From positions 1 to 37,500 of the forward strand of contig RPFO01001418.1 in the NCBI GenBank assembly GCA_009746045.1: DNA of 37,500 nucleotides. Reading direction: 5' to 3'. The position numbers and the translations under genes are program-made. Numbering within the stretch: the first letter of the stretch is position 1; each line of letters begins with the position of its first letter. Below the pieces are notes generated by a model. It searched no databases. It saw only the letters and a list, made by a program, of their open reading frames with translations, and was not told the DNA's origin. This document shows positions 36,390 through 37,500 of this stretch, piece after piece. The stretch is from Mesostigma viride. Lineage: Eukaryota > Streptophyta > Mesostigmatophyceae > Mesostigmatales > Mesostigmataceae.

Positions 36390-36651
36390 TCGTACGTACG
36401 CAAATATCCTCCACGCATGCCATGTCGACGCTGCACTGACACACACCAGGGACTTTGGAAGGTGCGCACCCAGCCCGCCCAGGTAATTGATGCGGTGTTT
36501 TGCAGGCGCGCACCGCCGGATGCGCCCACCACGCCCGCCACCGCACGTCCTGTGACCGAGCACGTCCTGTGACCGACTGTGGTCCACGTTCTTTTTCGCC
36601 TGCGGGTGCAGCCCCCATAATGCGTACGAGCAGCTTCACGGCTTTCTTTGG

Positions 36652-37390
36652 AAATCAAGAACAACGCGGAGCCTAGGAACCAAACAACAACGACAGCAGC
36701 ATCAGCAACCTATTTAAGAGTGAGTTGCGGTATATTACGTACGTGGTTTTCCTAATTTTTTTTCACCTGGCATGTTGAGTATCCATCCCATTTTGCGTCA
36801 TGCCGGCTTCCTGAACGACGACTCTCTCTCCCACTCCCTCTCCCCCCCCTCTCCCTCTTATTTTTCACCAGGTTTTTCATGCCGATTTTTACTCCCTTTT
36901 GCGTCATGCTCGGAGTAGCGTGATGTCGTCAATTGTCACTCACAACTTTGCTATCATTGTGGTTCGTTATTGTTCGCATGCTTGTGCATGCAGGTCACGA
37001 GGAGTGCGTACGAGCGCATTAAATCAAGAACAACGCGGAGCCTAGGAACCAAACAACAACGACAGCAGCATCAGCAACCTATTTAAGAGTGAGTTGCGGT
37101 ATATTACGTACGTGGTTTTCCTAATTTTTTTTCACCTGGCATGTTGAGTATTCATCCCATTTTGCGTCATGCCGGCTTCCTGAACGACGAATCTCTCTCC
37201 CTCTCCCTCTCCCCCCCCTCTCCCTCTTATTTTTCACCAGGTTTTTCATGCCGATTTTTAATCCCTTTTGCGTCATGGTCGGAGTAGCGTGATGTCGTCA
37301 ATTGTCACTCACAACTTTGCTATCATTGTGGTTCGTTATTGTTCGCATGCGGGTGCATGCAGGTCACGAGGATTGCGTTGCGTGCGGTGC
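36652..37390. repeat. Two tandem copies of a 369-bp unit
   Basis: Copy 1 is 36652-37020 and copy 2 is 37021 to about 37390, both beginning AAATCAAGAACAACGCGGAG. Differences are few (for example a small length change in the CTCTCTCCC tract). CAGCAACCTATTTAAGAG includes a TATTTAA box and a following GTGAGT (5' splice-like), so a duplicated promoter/first exon is possible. Confidence 0.75.
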
Positions 37391-37426
37391 GTCATCAATC
37401 CAAGAACAAAACACGATGTTGCTAAA

Positions 37427-37500
37427 CCCTCCCTCCCTCCCTCCCTCCCTCCCTCCCTCCCTCCCTCCCTCCCTCCCTCCCTCCCTCCCTCCTCCCTCCC
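37427..37500. repeat. (CCCT)n microsatellite
   Basis: About 18 units of CCCT with one irregular unit near 37490, running off the end of the window. Confidence 0.95.

Larger units (their letters stand above)
34961..36465. mobile_element. Nested inverted-repeat element with perfect 75-bp ends
   Basis: 34961-35035 (GCACCTTCCAAAGTCCCTGG and on, ending GCGTACGTACG) is the exact reverse complement of 36391-36465. Inside lie two further inverted-repeat structures (35105-35715 and 35791-36389) and three copies of GAGTCGGGGTAAAATT (35038, 35730, 35775). No transposase is seen, so this is a non-autonomous composite or fold-back structure. Confidence 0.65.

Noticed and set aside
36349-36664. Minus-strand ORFs of 69-101 codons
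   Set aside because: They run through the inverted-repeat end and have no consistent protein character.

Overview
The window looks like a piece of eukaryotic nuclear chromosome, probably from an alga or other protist, carrying a block of integrated large-DNA-virus (NCLDV-type) sequence. I cannot name the species. Evidence for a nuclear genome: a Ty1/copia-class LTR retrotransposon, a long satellite array, small inverted-repeat transposons and a terminal microsatellite. Evidence for viral origin of the left block (about 1-20690): GC-rich, compact, intronless genes on both strands, short intergenic spaces with TATA boxes and AATAAA signals, and NCLDV-style content (KilA-N protein, two tandem BRO-like proteins, one of them fused to a PD-(D/E)XK nuclease, a fibre protein with lectin-like domains, zinc-binding proteins, an HNH-like nuclease). 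No capsid, polymerase or packaging gene is present, so the virus family stays open.

Layout. 1-9841: a coiled-coil protein, a fibre/adhesin, a divergent pair of small CxH proteins, a protein with SUMO-interacting-like motifs, two BRO-like genes and two unrecognised genes. 10041-10690: an array of exactly 50-bp repeats. 10691-16181: regulatory spacer, zinc-ribbon/RING-like gene, KilA-N gene and its relic, a repeat-rich protein with acidic LDMDEL repeats, and an unrecognised gene. 16436-16517: an imperfect hairpin. 16502-20690: a near-perfect palindrome with about 2.1-kb arms, each carrying one HNH-like gene, AATAAA signal, tandem repeats and an AT-rich island. The layout resembles a hairpin-telomere/inverted-terminal-repeat junction. 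20691-23746 and 31594-32952: a 71-bp satellite interrupted by a 7.85-kb copia-class element (23747-31593) with 629-bp LTRs and a 5-bp target duplication. 32953-37500: lower-GC chromosomal DNA holding a Tc1-like MITE, a nested fold-back structure, tRNA-like repeats, a 369-bp tandem duplication and a (CCCT)n run.

Functionally, the viral block reads as accessory or host-interaction content plus a genome end rather than a replication core. Several viral genes are split by single frameshifts, often at G/C homopolymers. The retroelement has its own peculiarities: an in-frame UGA between gag and pol, and the order integrase - protease - reverse transcriptase - RNase H. The frameshifts may be assembly errors or real decay, and raw reads would decide.
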